In this document: piece by piece, positions 10,929-22,710 of the stretch | Numbering within the stretch: the stretch's first letter is position 1 | Layout of the letters: every line of letters starts with the position of its first letter | NCBI GenBank assembly: GCA_951802195.1 | Contig: OX637630.1 | Location: forward strand, 682,001-746,000 | From: Tausonia pullulans | Taxonomy: Eukaryota > Basidiomycota > Tremellomycetes > Cystofilobasidiales > Mrakiaceae | Length of the DNA stretch: 64,000 nt | Direction of reading: 5' to 3' | The notes under the pieces: model-generated | What the model saw: the letters and a program-made list of their open reading frames with translations, nothing else | Told to the model about the DNA's origin: nothing | Databases searched by the model: none | Program-made: the position numbers and the translations under genes

Positions 10929-13856
10929 ATGTCGTTCCAGTTTGACTGGGCCGATGCTTTCTCGCCCTCGTTCCGCGAGTCGGCAAAAGCCGTCCTCGAG
11001 ACCGCGCTCAACAAGGGCAACACCCCGGCCCTCATCGTCGGCCGGATCGAGGTCCGCGAGCTCGACATGGGCACCATCGTCAGTCATCCTCTCTCTCTCT
11101 CTTCCACTTCCATCTAGAACGACGGCAGACAAGGGACCGGAGAGATGTGTTGTGGACACGAGCGAATGAGGGAAGAGAAACTTGAGAGACGCGCCCGGCC
11201 GCCGTTGCCGTTGCTCTCTTTCCCTCATTCCCTCCCACGCACGCTTCTTGCTCCTCTATTCCCGTTCTGTCCGTCCGCCGATCCAGGGAGTTCTGTCCCT
11301 GGTGGCGTCGTCGTCGTCGCCCTCTCCGTCATACATTTCCTGGGACGCTAGCCACTCATGGCCTGACTCCCTCTCAACCAGCCCCCAACTCTTACCCTCC
11401 TCGAGATTGGCGACCTTCAGCCCGACCGGTTCCGAGGCATCTTTCGTCTCGGTTATGCGGGCGATGCCCACCTCGTCCTCGGCGCTCGCGTCCAGGTGAG
11501 AGGGGATGCTTGCTTCCTGACGTGGCCAGGTCATTGATCCGCTTATTCGTCTGCCCAGGCCAACCCGCTCAAGGAGTCGCCCTCGCCGCTCCCGCTCTCG
11601 ACGACTCCGCTCGCCGCCCACCGACCCCTACTCGTGCCCATGGCCCTCCGGCTGTCGAACTTGAAGCTGCGAGCGATCGTCGTCCTCGTCGTCTCCAAGC
11701 AAAAGGGTATCACACTCGTCTTCAAGAACGACCCGCTCGAGTCGCTCGACGTGAGCTCGACATTCGACTCGATCGCCGTCCTCAAGGGCTTCATCCAGCG
11801 CGAGATTGAGGGCCAGCTGAGGGAGATGTTCCGGGAAGATCTGCCGGGGATCATCCATACGCTCAGCCAACGCTGGTTCAGCAGCGAGGCTGGTGGAGCG
11901 CCTGCGCCTCCGACGAACGTCGAGATTCCGCGCGGACCGGGCGCTGTTGGAGGGGTCAACTCGCCTCCTTCCTCGCCGACGTCGGCACATCACTCGCTCC
12001 CAGAGCCCATCTTCCCTCCTTATTCTCCCTCGACGCACCAGCAACCGCAACGCTCGATGCCTCGGCCCGCCGGTCCCGCCCGCGCCGGTTCCTCTTCTCG
12101 AACAACAGCCACCGCCACCCATGCTTCGACCCAGCAGCAGCAAGTGACCGCTCCCTCTTCACCACCCTCTTCCTCGACGTTCCCCGACATTGAGGAGTAC
12201 GACCCAACATACGGCCTCCGACCCGAGGGCCTCCCGACGCACACCGTGGTCGCCGCTCCAGGGCTCGGCCGCCTCTGGGAGCGGAACCGCGGACTCGGCC
12301 AGCTCTTTGAGGATGTCCCGCGCGAGGCGGACGAGCTCGCCGAGGAGGCGGATGAACTCGCTGAGTACGAGGCGGCGAGCGCCGCGGACGAGTCTATCGG
12401 GTTCGATGAAGATGTCGACGAGCTCGACGACGAAGTTTACTACTCACGTCGGAGAGGAGAGGCCTTCGACGACTTGACGCCGACAAGGCGACGACAGGCG
12501 CTCGCTGCTGCCGCAGGTGGCCGCCCGTCTAGGTCGTTTGCGGCCATGTCGGAAGCGTACGAGACCATTCCGGCCGTCGGAGGAGGGACTGTGACTCGGC
12601 CGAGGGTGTTCCTCTCGCAGAGCTACATCCGACCGCCTTCCTCCGTCGGAGGCAGCGCCTGGCCTGGGACTCCCCGGTCGACGAGCGTCTTCGGCAGCGC
12701 AGGCGCCAGCGGGTCGACCGTCACCCTTCGGGATCAGCAGGCCGGGGAAGAGGAGCTCGAGGAGCAGTGGCGCCAGGCTCGCTATGGCGGAGGAGGAGCC
12801 TTGACCCCTGGTGGAGGAGGGGGCCCTTCGTTCCAGGACTGGGCGGAAAACCTTCGTGCGCCGGGTTCAGCGCCGTTCCAGTCCTCATCCGACCGACCGA
12901 GGAGCTCGGCCGATGGTGGCTTGGGACTTGGACTTGGCCTAAGGGGCGACTCATTTTATGGAGAGGGGCGACGAGGAGCTGCTGGCAGCTTGGGAGGAGG
13001 AGGCAGTCGCCCTCAGGCTGTTCACGCCGTCTCTTCGCCTCAGCTGGCGAGACAGCAGCATCTCCAGCGACACCACGCACGCGGCCCGTCCTCTCTCGGT
13101 CAGCCGTTCTCATCCTCCTCCTCCCGCCGTGTCCCTGGACTCTCGCACTCTCTCTCCACCACACCGTCCCGATCATCGCTCTCCCTCTCGACGCCCTCCC
13201 CAACAGACGTCCCCGTGTTCTCCTCCTCTCCCCCATCACCCTCCTCTCTTCACCCTCTCCCACGGCATCACCGCTCGCCCTCCTCCTCCGCCGGTCTCCC
13301 TGAAACGCTCTCCCATCTCTCCATGCTCTCCCTCTCGAACCACACGCTCTCCCCATACACCCGCGAGCCAGAACACGTCGCCGTGCGCTCGCACCCGCGA
13401 CTCGCTCCCAGCGGGGGAGGCTCGGCTTCTTCGTCCGCAGGAATGGACCACCCTCTCCGCGGGGCGATCCATCATCATGCGGGAGCCATGGCTGGCGGAG
13501 GAGGAGCTCCGCGCAAGGCTCAGAGAAAGAGGCTGCATCGGTTGGGCACTAAGAGCAAGACCGTCCCGACGACGCCGAACACTTCTTCGGGGAGTCCACC
13601 TCTTCCTCCGCTGGCGCCCTTCGAGTCTGCACCAGCATCCCCGCCCCTCCGACATCACAACCACCACCACCATCATCAGTACCCGGCGGTGTCATCATCC
13701 CCAGCTGCAGCAGTGAGGCCGAGGCTCACTCCGAAGGAGAGCTATGGCTTCCCGAGAATCGGGTCAGATGTCAGCAGCGTGCCGAGGCCGAGTGGCTGGG
13801 ATACGAAGGCTGCCTTTACGGGCAAGTTTAAAGGTGAAGGGAGGTTCCGGAGTTGA
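10929..13856 (+). CDS. MDM34: Mdm34, ERMES tether subunit with SMP domain
   Basis: Mdm34 (Mmm2) is an SMP-domain lipid-transfer subunit of the ER-mitochondria encounter structure, in the mitochondrial outer membrane. Exons 10929-11078, 11382-11495 and 11559-13856 keep frame (853 aa). The SMP domain fills about residues 1-190: [40 protein letters not shown], then [40 protein letters not shown] and [20 protein letters not shown], ending in the [20 protein letters not shown] helix. All match Mdm34 closely. The remaining 650 residues are Ser/Pro/Gly-rich with an acidic segment, a His-rich run ([10 protein letters not shown]) and a basic patch [20 protein letters not shown]; this tail makes the protein longer than most Mdm34 orthologues. 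The start is the first Met before the conserved N-terminus. Confidence 0.9.
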
Positions 13857-14172
13857 GCGCTCTCATCCGTGATTCTGTGTTCACTTCCTCACCACACATA
13901 CGCATGTTTTTTTCATCTCACATTTGCACCCTTGTTGTTTCATCTTTCCACGGACTATCTACATCATCTCTTCGTTCTTCGATTTTTCCCCTTTCTTGCG
14001 TTCGCTCTTCCTCAGCATTCATCTAACTCTTCTCTCTTACGCCCTCAACATTTCCTTCCACATACTTCGCTTCCTCCTTCCCCTCTTTGCATTCCTGTCA
14101 TGACATGATGATGTCTTTGCCTCTGCTCTGCCGTGCCCTCTTCTTGCTTGCATGTAAACTCACTCCACGCCA
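13857..14172. other. Convergent 3' region MDM34 / RRN11
   Basis: About 316 bp between two stop codons, T-rich on the plus strand as expected for a 3' UTR and polyadenylation region. No gene is seen. Confidence 0.5.
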
Positions 14173-15205
14173 TCATGAGACATCCATTTCGTAACTCTCA
14201 TTCCCTTCGTCGTCGTCATTCTCGCTCCCAGACGAATCCACCACCGCCCCAGCAGCCGAGCGGAACCCGCTGCTGCCACTACTGCTCTTGCTCCTCCTGC
14301 TTCTCCTATCCCTAGATGCCGTTGCTGCCACCTCGTCGTCGTCGTCATCACCACTGCTGCTCTCTTCTTCCTCTTCCTTCTCCTCCTCCTCCTCCGAATC
14401 GCTTCTCTCCGCCTCCCTTCCCCAGCTCTCGACGTCCAAAGTCACCCGTAACAGCGACTTGTATAATACCCGCGTCGCGTCGGGCGCCGAGGCAGGGAGG
14501 AGGTCGAGCGCCTTGTGGACGTATTGGAGGGCCGAACGATGATGGCTTTGGGACGGGGGAGCTAGAGGAACGTGACCGAGGGTTGGTTCAGCGAACCTGT
14601 CTGTCCGTGAGCAAAGCGCGCCCGCCCGCCTGCTACGCACCGCCAGCAGCGCGGTTCTCCACGCTGATCCCTAGCGCACACATCCCCGCAAGCGCGTGGA
14701 GGACGGGGCTCGTCGAAAAGGGTTGACCGGGGAGGTAGAGCTCGAGGCGGTCGAGGGCCTTGGTCATTAGTGGGGGATCGCGGGCGAGGAGTTCCTGGGT
14801 GTAGGCTTGGAGGAGAGGAACGGACTGATGGAAGGGACGTCAGCAGTCGACAGACAGGAAGACTCGACCTGGGTGAGCTGTAAAGAGGACAAGAGGACCC
14901 ACCTCCTTGCCGCCCCCACGCATAAGACCTTCGAGCAGCTCTGCGCGCTCGTCCGCCCCTCCCTCCAGATCTCTCGTGAGCGCGCCCGAAAGCAGCCAGA
15001 GGCTCTCCCAGCCAACCTCCTTGAGGCCAGCAAGGATCCTCCAAGCCCTTCGTGCGCGGGGGTAGTCCGCCCGGAGGAGGGAAAGGTGGAAGAGCGCGAG
15101 AACGTTCTGGATGTGGAGCGCGCGGTGCGAGGTCGGCTGTTTGGGAGGGCCGGGGGTCGGTCGGAGGACGAAGAGTGGTTGGTGGTGAATGGCTGAGGGG
15201 GACAT
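14173..15205 (-). CDS. RRN11: Probable RNA polymerase I core factor subunit Rrn11
   Basis: Rrn11 belongs to the core factor that recruits Pol I to the rDNA promoter. Exons 15205-14903, 14824-14641 and 14561-14173 keep frame (291 aa). The recognisable part is ALHIQNVLALFHLSLLRADY followed by PRARRAWRILAGL, a TPR-like helical pair typical of the Rrn11 family. After it come EVGWESLWLLSGALTRD, the helical LMTKALDRLELYLPGQPFST and VLHALAGMCALGISVENR. The C-terminus is a phospho-acceptor-like Ser/Asp/Glu tail (SDSEEEEEKEEEEESSSGDD) ending YEMDVS. Rrn11 sequences diverge strongly, so the call rests on the first helical block and the acidic tail. Start 15205 (MSPSAIHHQPLF) is the first Met in the open frame; the short divergent spacer to the next gene makes an earlier exon unlikely. 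Confidence 0.6.
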
Positions 15206-15424
15206 GACGGTCTAGGTGGGCGGCGAGGAAGATCCTCGGACGCTCATGAGGGCGAAGACGGGGTGGTGGTCAGGATGGAGAAGAGTGGAGGAGTGACTGA
15301 TACGCGTCGAGTTGCGTCGAGGGGGGTTCTCTCGGACGCGCGGGCTGATGGCCCAAGGATACAACCGGTCGTCCTCTTTCCTCCGACCACTACAACCGAC
15401 TTCCTTCTCGCACCTCCGTGGATT

Positions 15425-17873
15425 ATGGCCTCCGAGAACTCAGACTTCGCCTACGTCGGCTTTGTCAACCCTAACCTTGTCAGTGCTTTCTTCCGACGAG
15501 CCGCCCTCGCCCTCGCAGCACGGACCAGACCATCGTCGCTCGACGCCGACACCTCACCCTCGCCCTGTATCTCGTGGCTTTGCGGGAGGGCTTGTACTCG
15601 TCGCTGGGTTCTATTTGACTGAAACTGTGTCTGCCTCAGATCTGCTGCCTCTGCACGCTTCCCTTCGAGGCGCCCGTTTCGACGCCATGCGCTCACACCT
15701 TCTGCCGGGGGTGCCTCGACCGTTGTTCTGGCCAGTGCCCCATAGACCGGACGCCCTTCTCCTGGGATGATATCCGACCGGCTCCAGTCATCATCCGAAA
15801 CGTAAGGTCTTCCCTCGTCGCGTGCATAATACGGCGGTGCGCACATCGAAGTAGGCACTGACGTTGAACGAGAACGCCTGTGGATCGGTCGCTGCCACCA
15901 CCACTTCCACCTCCTGTCGCCGGCCGATTTTAGATGGTTGACGAGCTCCTTATTCGATGCGCCTGCTCCGAGGTCTACCAGCGGCAGAATGCCGACTTGC
16001 ATCGCAAGGCCTCGTGCTCGCATGCCCTCGCCACGTGCGGGTGTGGCGAGGCACTGCTCAAGAGGGACATGGACAGTCATCTTCGCCACTGCGAGCATCG
16101 GCTCATATCGGTGCTTGTTCTGTCCTTTTCCTTAGCAATGGCCCACCGTTATAGTGACCTGATGTTCGGTGCTACTCCTTAAACAAGTGCAAAACTTGCG
16201 AAGCGAAGATGAAAGCCCTCGAGGCCGAGGTACGCCCACGCGCAGTTTGCTTGTCTTATTTTCGGCTGACGGAGTTATTCCTACTACCAGGATCATGTTT
16301 TGGCTTGTCCTGAGGCTCCAACGGTGAAATTCACTGTCTGATTCTCACATTAGATGGGTTTCTGACCTTGCGTCTGCCTGCTTCAGTCGTGCCCGGACTG
16401 CTCGAGGTCACTCCCAAGATCATCCATGTCAGCGCATCGGTCTGCCTGGTGGGTCAATCCTTTGAAACCAGACGCGCTCGATCGCTCTCTGACGCCTCCT
16501 GATAGTCTGCTGGGGGAAGTATCGTGCCCTCAATTCTCCCACGGCTGCACTTGGACCGGCCCGAGGGTGAAGCTCGAAAGTCACCTCGAAGGCTGCTCAT
16601 ACGAGGCGATCAAGGGGTTCTTCTCCATCTACGAGAGTAGATTCGCGGCCGAGCAAGCCCTCCGTCGAGATGCTGAGCGCACGATGGACTCGCTGAAGAT
16701 GCAGACGCAGACGCTTGGGAGGCAGCTCGAGGAGGCCAAGGCGGTGAGTTGCCCTGGTCTTCCTCACTTCGCTACACTGTCTGACATCAGCCTCTGTTTT
16801 TAATAGAGGGTCGTATCACTCGAAGAAGCGCTCGGAGCTTCCTTCCTTCCACAACTACAAACGAGTCGACCTCCCGTCAACCTCCGGCTCCCTGTCGTAC
16901 GCCGCCGCTCGCTCCCTTCCTCGCATCTCCTCCAGCCCAGCCCAGCCGTCTTCCCACCCGAAGAACCCTCGATCTTTCCCTCCCTGCCTTCTTTACACGG
17001 GTCGGCTCTTACCGGCCATCACCCCCACCCCCACCCCCAAGTCCACCCTCACCCCTCCTCCTCGCCCTCCGCCATCTCGTCCCCCTTGCCACCTCCCATG
17101 CACCGTCATTCCGGTTTTTTGCTCTCGACGCTGCATAACCCGCGTGTCTCAGGAGGAGGCGTATCGCAAACTCTCCCGCATGATGGACCGACACATCCGC
17201 TCGATCCTGAGGACATAGTCTTCCCCCCGCCGACAGAGGATGAGCCCTCCATTCGGTCACCGCTTGAGCGGAGCGTGGGATCTATTGTCGAGACGCTCAC
17301 GGCGCTTGTGAATACTGTTGAAGCGCTCGAGAGGAAGTTTGGTGCGTTTCGTGACATTCTCGTTGTCGACATGCTGCTTCTCAAAGTCAAACTGACGAGC
17401 TGCTTACCAGACCTTATGCTCACGGCCGAGGTTTGTCTTTTGCCTTCTATCACTTATGTGGCGTCACAAGATGACACCTCTCTTCATCCCAGACTCTGCG
17501 CCTCATGGAAGAGATTGGCGCGCTTCGCTCGATGACGCACTCAATCCGGATGCAGCTTTACCAGTGCGTTGTTTCCTCCGAAGGCGGCCACAATTGACAT
17601 TCCTCCCTCTGACCCCCTTCCCTTTACTTCGACAGCCTTTCCACTGGGCAGTCCGCCCTAAGCCCTGCGAACCAGCGCTTCAGATCCCACTCTACCTCCA
17701 CAAGTTCCAGCCACCACGCCCACGCTCTCGCCGAGCCGGACAAGTCCTCGCTCGCCGTATCGGCCACGGCATACGCGACGACTTCATCCGTCGAGACTCC
17801 ACGAAGCTCGTCGCGGTTAGGGATGTTTGATGCGAGGGGCGGCGGGATGGATCGCGCACATCACAGGCTGTGA
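15425..17873 (+). CDS. RING / TRAF-type zinc-finger protein
   Basis: Likely E3 ubiquitin ligase of the TRAF-like class; substrate unknown. Exon 1 (15425-15478) reads MASENSDFAYVGFVNPNL and exon 2 (15640-15801) supplies the RING: ICCLCTLPFEAPVSTPCAHT then FCRGCLDRCSGQCPIDRTPF. The last zinc ligand is Asp (CPID), as in TRAF RINGs. Exon 3 (from 15934) begins MVDELLIRCACSEVYQRQNA and carries Cys/His repeats of TRAF-type fingers (ATCGCGEALLKRDMDSHLRH). Later exons add CPDCSR, CPQFSHGCTWTGPRVKLESH and a coiled coil FAAEQALRRDAERTMDSLKM. A Pro/Ser/His-rich linker follows, then helices (SIVETLTALVNTVEALERK) and a Ser-rich tail ending GGGMDRAHHRL. No MATH domain is visible, unlike animal TRAFs. At least eight exons are needed; internal borders beyond exon 3 are approximate. 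Confidence 0.78.
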
Positions 17874-17982
17874 TCATCTCTCTCTCTCTCCCCCGGCCAT
17901 GTTTGGTCTTTGTTCTATTGGTTTTCTTGTGACGATTATCATGAATTGACGACACCTCCCATCGGTAAGCAAGCAAAAGCCA

Positions 17983-20900
17983 TCACATCGGCTCGCCATC
18001 GACATCCTCCATGGCCTCCCCATCGAGGTCCTCCTCTTCGGCTCCCATTGGCTCGCCATCCAGGCTGTCGTCCAACGGCGCCCCATCGAGATCCTCACCC
18101 ATCGGCGCCCCGTCGAGGTCCTCTTCCTCCTTCTGCTCCGCAGCATCCGAGACGAAGCTCGAGGAGAAGCCGCCCTTTTTAAACTTGCTCGGGGCGGGAC
18201 CGGCCGCCGATGGGTCGGAACTGGCCTTTGTAGAGGGCGGAGTACCGTCGCCGCTGGCACCGCCGGTGCTGGTCACTTGGGCGCCGCTGAGTCGGACGCG
18301 GAGGTCGTCCGTGTAGGCGGGGTTGAAGACGATCCTGGGAGGCGGGCACCCAGAGAGGAGTTGAGAACGAGCGAGAAGAAGATGAAAGTGATACGGAGAG
18401 AGGGACGTACCAGATCTCGAGCACGTCGAGCACGTTGGTGATCTGAGACTTGAACTGCTCGGCCGAGAGGCGACCCATCTGGGCCTTGAAAGAGCTGTAA
18501 AGCACGCCGAAGTGATCGAAGACGGCTGGAAGACGAGCCTCAAAGGCGCCTCGGTACTTCCACTGAACGAGAAGAAGGATTTCGGCTGATCAGGGAGATA
18601 TAAAGCACGAGGAAGTCGAGCAAGAAAAGACGCACAGCGTTTGGCACGGGTGAGGCAGAGTTGGAGAGAATGTCGGAGATCAGGTGAAGGCGAGCGACTT
18701 TGAGTGGGACCGGGGTCTCAAAGATGGAGAGCGACTGGATGATCAAATCGGAGATCTGATCATGAGGAGATGGACGAGTCAGACCTGGAGTGAAGAGAAA
18801 GAAGGAGAAACCAGACGGTCCCTTACCTCGTCCGCAGAGTCCGCATGGTCGAGCGCGAACGCCATGCACCTTGCAATATCTCCGCGTTCACCCTTGAGAC
18901 CTCGGAGACAGCTGACGAAGCGTCGGCGGGCGAGCTTGCCGAGCTTGCCTTTGCGCGTCCGTTCCCGCTCCGAATCCTCCTCCGAGTCTGTCGAATAAAT
19001 TGAGTTATACCCCTAGAGCGAGCGCAGGGGTGATAAGAGTCAGGTAAGTATGCCAAACAGTAAGCATTTCAGTGAACTGACCTCATCGACAAAGTCTGGT
19101 GGCGGAGGTGGCGGAGGTGGCGGAGGCGTCGGCATCCGGTGTCGCGGGTTGAGAAGGCTTCTGAAGAAGTGGTATTCCGGCAGCTAGGAGGAGAAGGTTT
19201 AGCATTTCGATGTCTGTGCTCAAGGGGCGAACGTTCACGCACCGTGCTGTCCCGCAAAAAGTTGAACTTCTCGTTGTCCCTCTCCTTCTCTCGGAGCATG
19301 TCCTCAAAGGGCTTCCCCAGGTCCCTCACCTTGGCCGCGACCGTCTTCAGGAGCTTCTCCGTCTCAGGTTTGAGGTTGGGGGAATTCCGCGAGTGCGACG
19401 GCGACCGAGACCGGGACCGCGACCGCGAGTGGGACCTCGGACGTTGATCGTAGGATGATCCGCGGCCAGAGTAGTTATTTTCACGCTTGAGAGGGGAAAC
19501 GGAGCGTTGGCGCTTCGCGTGCCGCAAAGGTGACCTCGAACGCGAACGAGCGCGAGACGAGCTGCTGGTGATATCTGTGAGATCGCGTTGTAGGGTCAGA
19601 ACAATCAGGCGCGAGGCCGAGAAGTGCAGCAGAAGACTTGCCGTAGATCGGCCTCGCGGGGATTGGTACGCTCTTGCTCCAGCCGACCTTGAGGATGTTG
19701 CCGCCCCAATCGAGACCGTCCATGTCGTGGACGGCCCTCTCTGCGTCGGAACGTTTCATATAGGCCACAAAGCCTGACAGGCCGGCTCGCGCTCCGACGC
19801 GACGTGACATCGGATCCACGCTGCTCTCCTCAAAGCGAGGGTACATCACCTTTACCTAAACGGCATGATGAGCATATTTGCAGGTGAAGATCAGTTAACA
19901 CGGCTGATGCAGCGAGGAAAACAGTCCGACTTACAGAGCCGATGGGACCCAGCTTGGCAAAGAGCAATCCGAGAGACTGATCGGTGACAGCTTGCGGTAA
20001 GTTTCCGACGAATAGATTGGTTGTCTGGAGGTCAAAAAATCTGTCAACCTCGCCTGTTCGTCGGAAGACAAGTGCTCTGAGAGGGAGGGGCACAAACGTT
20101 TGCATCGCCCAAGTCGTGCGACCCGCGGTCCTTCGGATTCTCCCAGGCTGACAATGCAATCAATAAGTCAGACTGGCCGTCTTGGGTGGAGAGAAAGCAA
20201 TGTGAGGGGGCTCACCAGCATGGGCAGAGACAGACCCTCCAGCTGTGCCAAGATGATCAGCAGATAGCTTGCATCAAGGATGAAAGGCGTGAAGGCGGCT
20301 TACCTCTGCCGCTTCTCTTGAATCGATCCTCGCGAGCAGCCTGATCACGTTTGAGGTCCTCGAGAAACGAATTGATTACACGCTTGCCCTTGGGCTTGGA
20401 TGCCGGTGGCGGCGACGGCGAGCGAGGCTAAAGTCGTTCCCAGACGCGACGGGCCTAAGCTTCTAGGCGGCACGCTTGCTTCCCTAGATACGAGAGGAGA
20501 AAGAACACGTACCTTGACCGGAGCGCGCCCAAAAGCTCCTGGGGCGCGGCCATAGGCTGCTGGAGCGCGAGGAGGCTCGTACGCCGGTCCTCCGGATCCA
20601 CCTGGGGAGGGATTCAATCCGACCCAGTCAGTCTCGGCGTTCGTCGTCGCTGCTGGACGCGCTCTTTGGGACTCGCCTTCTCGCACGAAGCCGCCCCTCG
20701 ACTTCCTGGACGATCCAGCCGAGCCCTCGCCCTCGAACTCGGCTGTGAACTCCGCAAAGACCCTGGCTGCATCTCTGCCGACGCGTACGGCCAGTACAAA
20801 GTCAGCCAAGGGGCATCCACACGACAGCCTGCAGTCGGCGGAGCATGCTCTCCATAGGGCGGACGTACCTCTCCTCCTCCTCCTTCTTCCGCTTCTCTTC

Positions 20901-21245
20901 CTCGCGTTCCCGATCCTTCTTGGACTTGCGCTGGATGCCGTACGCGAACGTATTCTGCTTCTCCGCCGCTAGAACGATCTTCTGTGCTCGGGAAAGGACG
21001 GTGGCCAAGGGCAAGTGGGAGATGGCGAGGGAGTAGGCAGAACAAAAAGGCAATGGCATGGAAGAGATTGGTGGGAGAGTATCATGTCATGGGGGACAGG
21101 TGTGAGTCTCGACGCCCTGGGACAGGAAAGGACTACAGAGACAGAGAGAGAGGCGGACGGGTGTAGGGGCGTCGTCTTCGTCGCTGTCGGCACCTCCTCC
21201 GAAGCGGGAGAGATCCAGCTTCTGCTGGTAGTTGCGGGCGGTCAT
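17983..21245 (-). CDS. U2 snRNP-associated protein SR140/U2SURP (RRM-SURP-CID)
   Basis: Spliceosomal protein that travels with the U2 snRNP. The start at 21245 gives MTARNYQQKLDLSRFGGGAD. Then come a charged stretch (NTFAYGIQRKSKKDREREEE), KRVINSFLEDLKRDQAARED, and an RRM split by introns: TTNLFVGNLPQAVTDQSLGL, LFAKLGPIGSVKVMYPRFEE, SGFVAYMKRSDAERAVHDMD, GNILKVGWSKSVPIP. An RS-rich segment precedes a SURP module (KPETEKLLKTVAAKVRDLGK ... LPEYHFFRSLLNP). A CID-like domain follows: RRRFVSCLRGLKGERGDIAR, DLIIQSLSIFETPVPLKVAR, LHLISDILSNSASPVPNAW. The C-terminus has DLDGxPM-type repeats (EDLDGAPMGEDLDGAPLDDS) typical of fungal SR140, ending DVDGEPM at 17983. Domain order matches the family exactly. 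Roughly ten exons. Confidence 0.88.
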
Positions 21246-21483
21246 GGCTAGGTCGTTCGAGCGTGACGGGTCAGGCGAGACGGGTGGTAGGTGATGGTCA
21301 AAGAGAGAACGAGAAGGAGGGCTGGGGCGCTCGAAGTCGCAACAAGAGGGTGCGCGGCCACGTCCGGCCGCCCACGCTTGCTTGCGCGCAGACGCCTTCC
21401 CTGTCAACCTTCAACGAGCACGCCTGGATACCTTCCTCGCCAAAAAGAAGTCAACTGCGGGGTGAAAAGGCAGCAAAAGTTTC

Positions 21484-21556
21484 AGCTCCCTAGCCGAATC
21501 GAACGACTGACCTCATCATTACTAGTGACGTGTTATAGCCACTAAACCAAGGGAGC
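21484..21556 (-). tRNA. tRNA-Thr (anticodon AGT), intronless
   Basis: Read on the minus strand: 7-bp acceptor stem GCTCCCT/AGGGAGC, D arm GTTTAGTGGCTATAAC, anticodon stem CGTCA/TGATG with loop CTAGTAA giving anticodon AGT, five-base variable loop, and T arm AGTCG-TTCGATT-CGGCT. All stems pair (one G-T in the anticodon stem, one in the T stem). The discriminator is T at 21484. A TTTT Pol III terminator follows within about 12 bases. A repeat element begins about 75 bp upstream of the 5' end. Confidence 0.93.
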
Positions 21557-21630
21557 GATACATGCCTTCTCACATTATTCATATACATAGTCAGCTAGAA
21601 ACTGCCTCCGCCCCCGCTCCCCCCTTCCTA

Positions 21631-21861
21631 CCACCATCCCCGGTGGTTCGACCAACCCCCCCCCCCCCCCCTCTCACGGCGCCCATCACGCCGTCCGGCC
21701 AACCATCCCCAGTGGTTCGGCCAACCCTCTTCCCACGGCGCCTCGCCCGACGTTCTCGCGCTTGGTCATGTCCGCTCTCCCTCTATCCAGCTACAACTCG
21801 CTATCTCTCATAGGGTTACCTCGTTCTCCACGTATAACTCATGACTTAAATACAAAAAAAA
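21631..21861 (+). mobile_element. Oligo(A)-tailed repeat copy A1, 75 bp 5' of tRNA-Thr
   Basis: Starts with CCACCATCCCCGGTGGTTCG, then a C15 run, CTCACGGCGCCCATCACGCC, a second GTGGTTCGGCCAACC block, and a unique 3' part ending TAACTCATGACTTAAATACA with an A8 tail at about 21854-21861. It is about 231 bp with one GC-rich monomer. From the monomer to the tail it is almost identical to copy B1 at 58.7-59.1 kb (two substitutions seen in about 140 bp), so the copies are recent. The oligo(A) end and lack of terminal repeats fit a non-LTR retroposon. No ORF, so it is either a 5'-truncated piece or a SINE-like non-autonomous unit. No clear target-site duplication was found. Confidence 0.7.
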
Positions 21862-22041
21862 CTTCCTCTTCCTTGCTGTACCCTTTCACCTCGTACATCT
21901 TCTCCCTCCCCATCTATACACTCGCCTCCCATCCCTCCCTAGGTAGAATCTCTCTCCTCTTCCTCCCTCTCACTGTCTCTCATAGGTCATAGAGCCGGTC
22001 ATACTGTCATATAAGCTTGATCCATGACTTCAATTCAAAAA
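21862..22041 (+). mobile_element. Diverged second repeat tail (A2)
   Basis: Immediately distal to A1, a CT-rich stretch leads to TCTCTCATAGG, then CCATGACTTCAATTCAAAAA. This repeats the order of landmarks in A1 (TCTCTCATAGGG ... CATGACTTAAATACAAAAA) with clear divergence. It is read as an older 3' end of the same or a related family, placed in the same orientation. The 5' limit is uncertain. Confidence 0.4.
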
Positions 22042-22710
22042 GAGGATGCTCCGCTCCACCACAAAGACGTTAAAAAAATGCCAGTCGGCTCGATAGATAA
22101 CCCAGGTCGGAAGGGACACATCGAATCTGCTCTGCAGCGGAGGCGATGTATACGAAATCGTCAAGTCGAGGGCCTGAAAGTTGACTTTGACGTCTGCCTG
22201 CCGATCCCCGAAATGCCACCTGTAGACCCGGCGCATGCTAGCAGCAGCTCCGCAGTTCTGGGTTTCGAGCACCGACATTCTGCTAGCCAAAGATATCGTC
22301 ACTAGGTATTTATATTGAACTCTCCTGGCCATGCGACCATACACCAGCAAGCGACGCGTGCTGCCTAGCCTGACGGCGAGAAGACGAGATTGGAACCTGA
22401 ATGCCCGAAAGGCTGCACATCATCCATGATCTCTTCACTTTGTTCTGTGACTCGTCCCTCGTTAGCCGTCAAGACTCATGTATATTTTCGTCTTTTTCAT
22501 CTGACTCTGAACATTGCGAGTCGACAATCAGTGGTGGCGGCCCGGCGTCGACGACACAACGCACGCAGGATGCCTTAGACTGTGCTTCGCTTCAAAGTTT
22601 AAGTACAAGTGTGCACCACACCGCTCGACTTCAGGCTCCGATCCATCTAAATACTGGACCAGTCGAGAGTGTTCTAAGGCTACAGAAGTACAGACACACA
22701 CCAACACGAA
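22042..22710. other. Intergenic region between repeat A2 and the Mpv17-family gene
   Basis: About 670 bp 3' of the Mpv17-family gene, less GC-rich than its surroundings. Short open frames exist on both strands but none has recognisable motifs or splice support. It could be decayed repeat sequence or 3' UTR. Confidence 0.35.

Noticed and set aside
12721-13356. 211-codon minus-strand frame
   Set aside because: Antisense to the low-complexity tail of MDM34; Arg/Gly-rich shadow of Ser/Pro codons.
21631-21861. Solo LTR of a tRNA-targeting LTR element
   Set aside because: No TG...CA ends, no five-base duplication seen, and the consistent oligo(A) 3' end plus a 5'-truncated copy fit a non-LTR mechanism better. 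Not fully excluded.
22030-22350. 106-codon minus-strand frame near repeat A2
   Set aside because: No motif, overlaps the diverged repeat tail, and no credible start context or splice partner.
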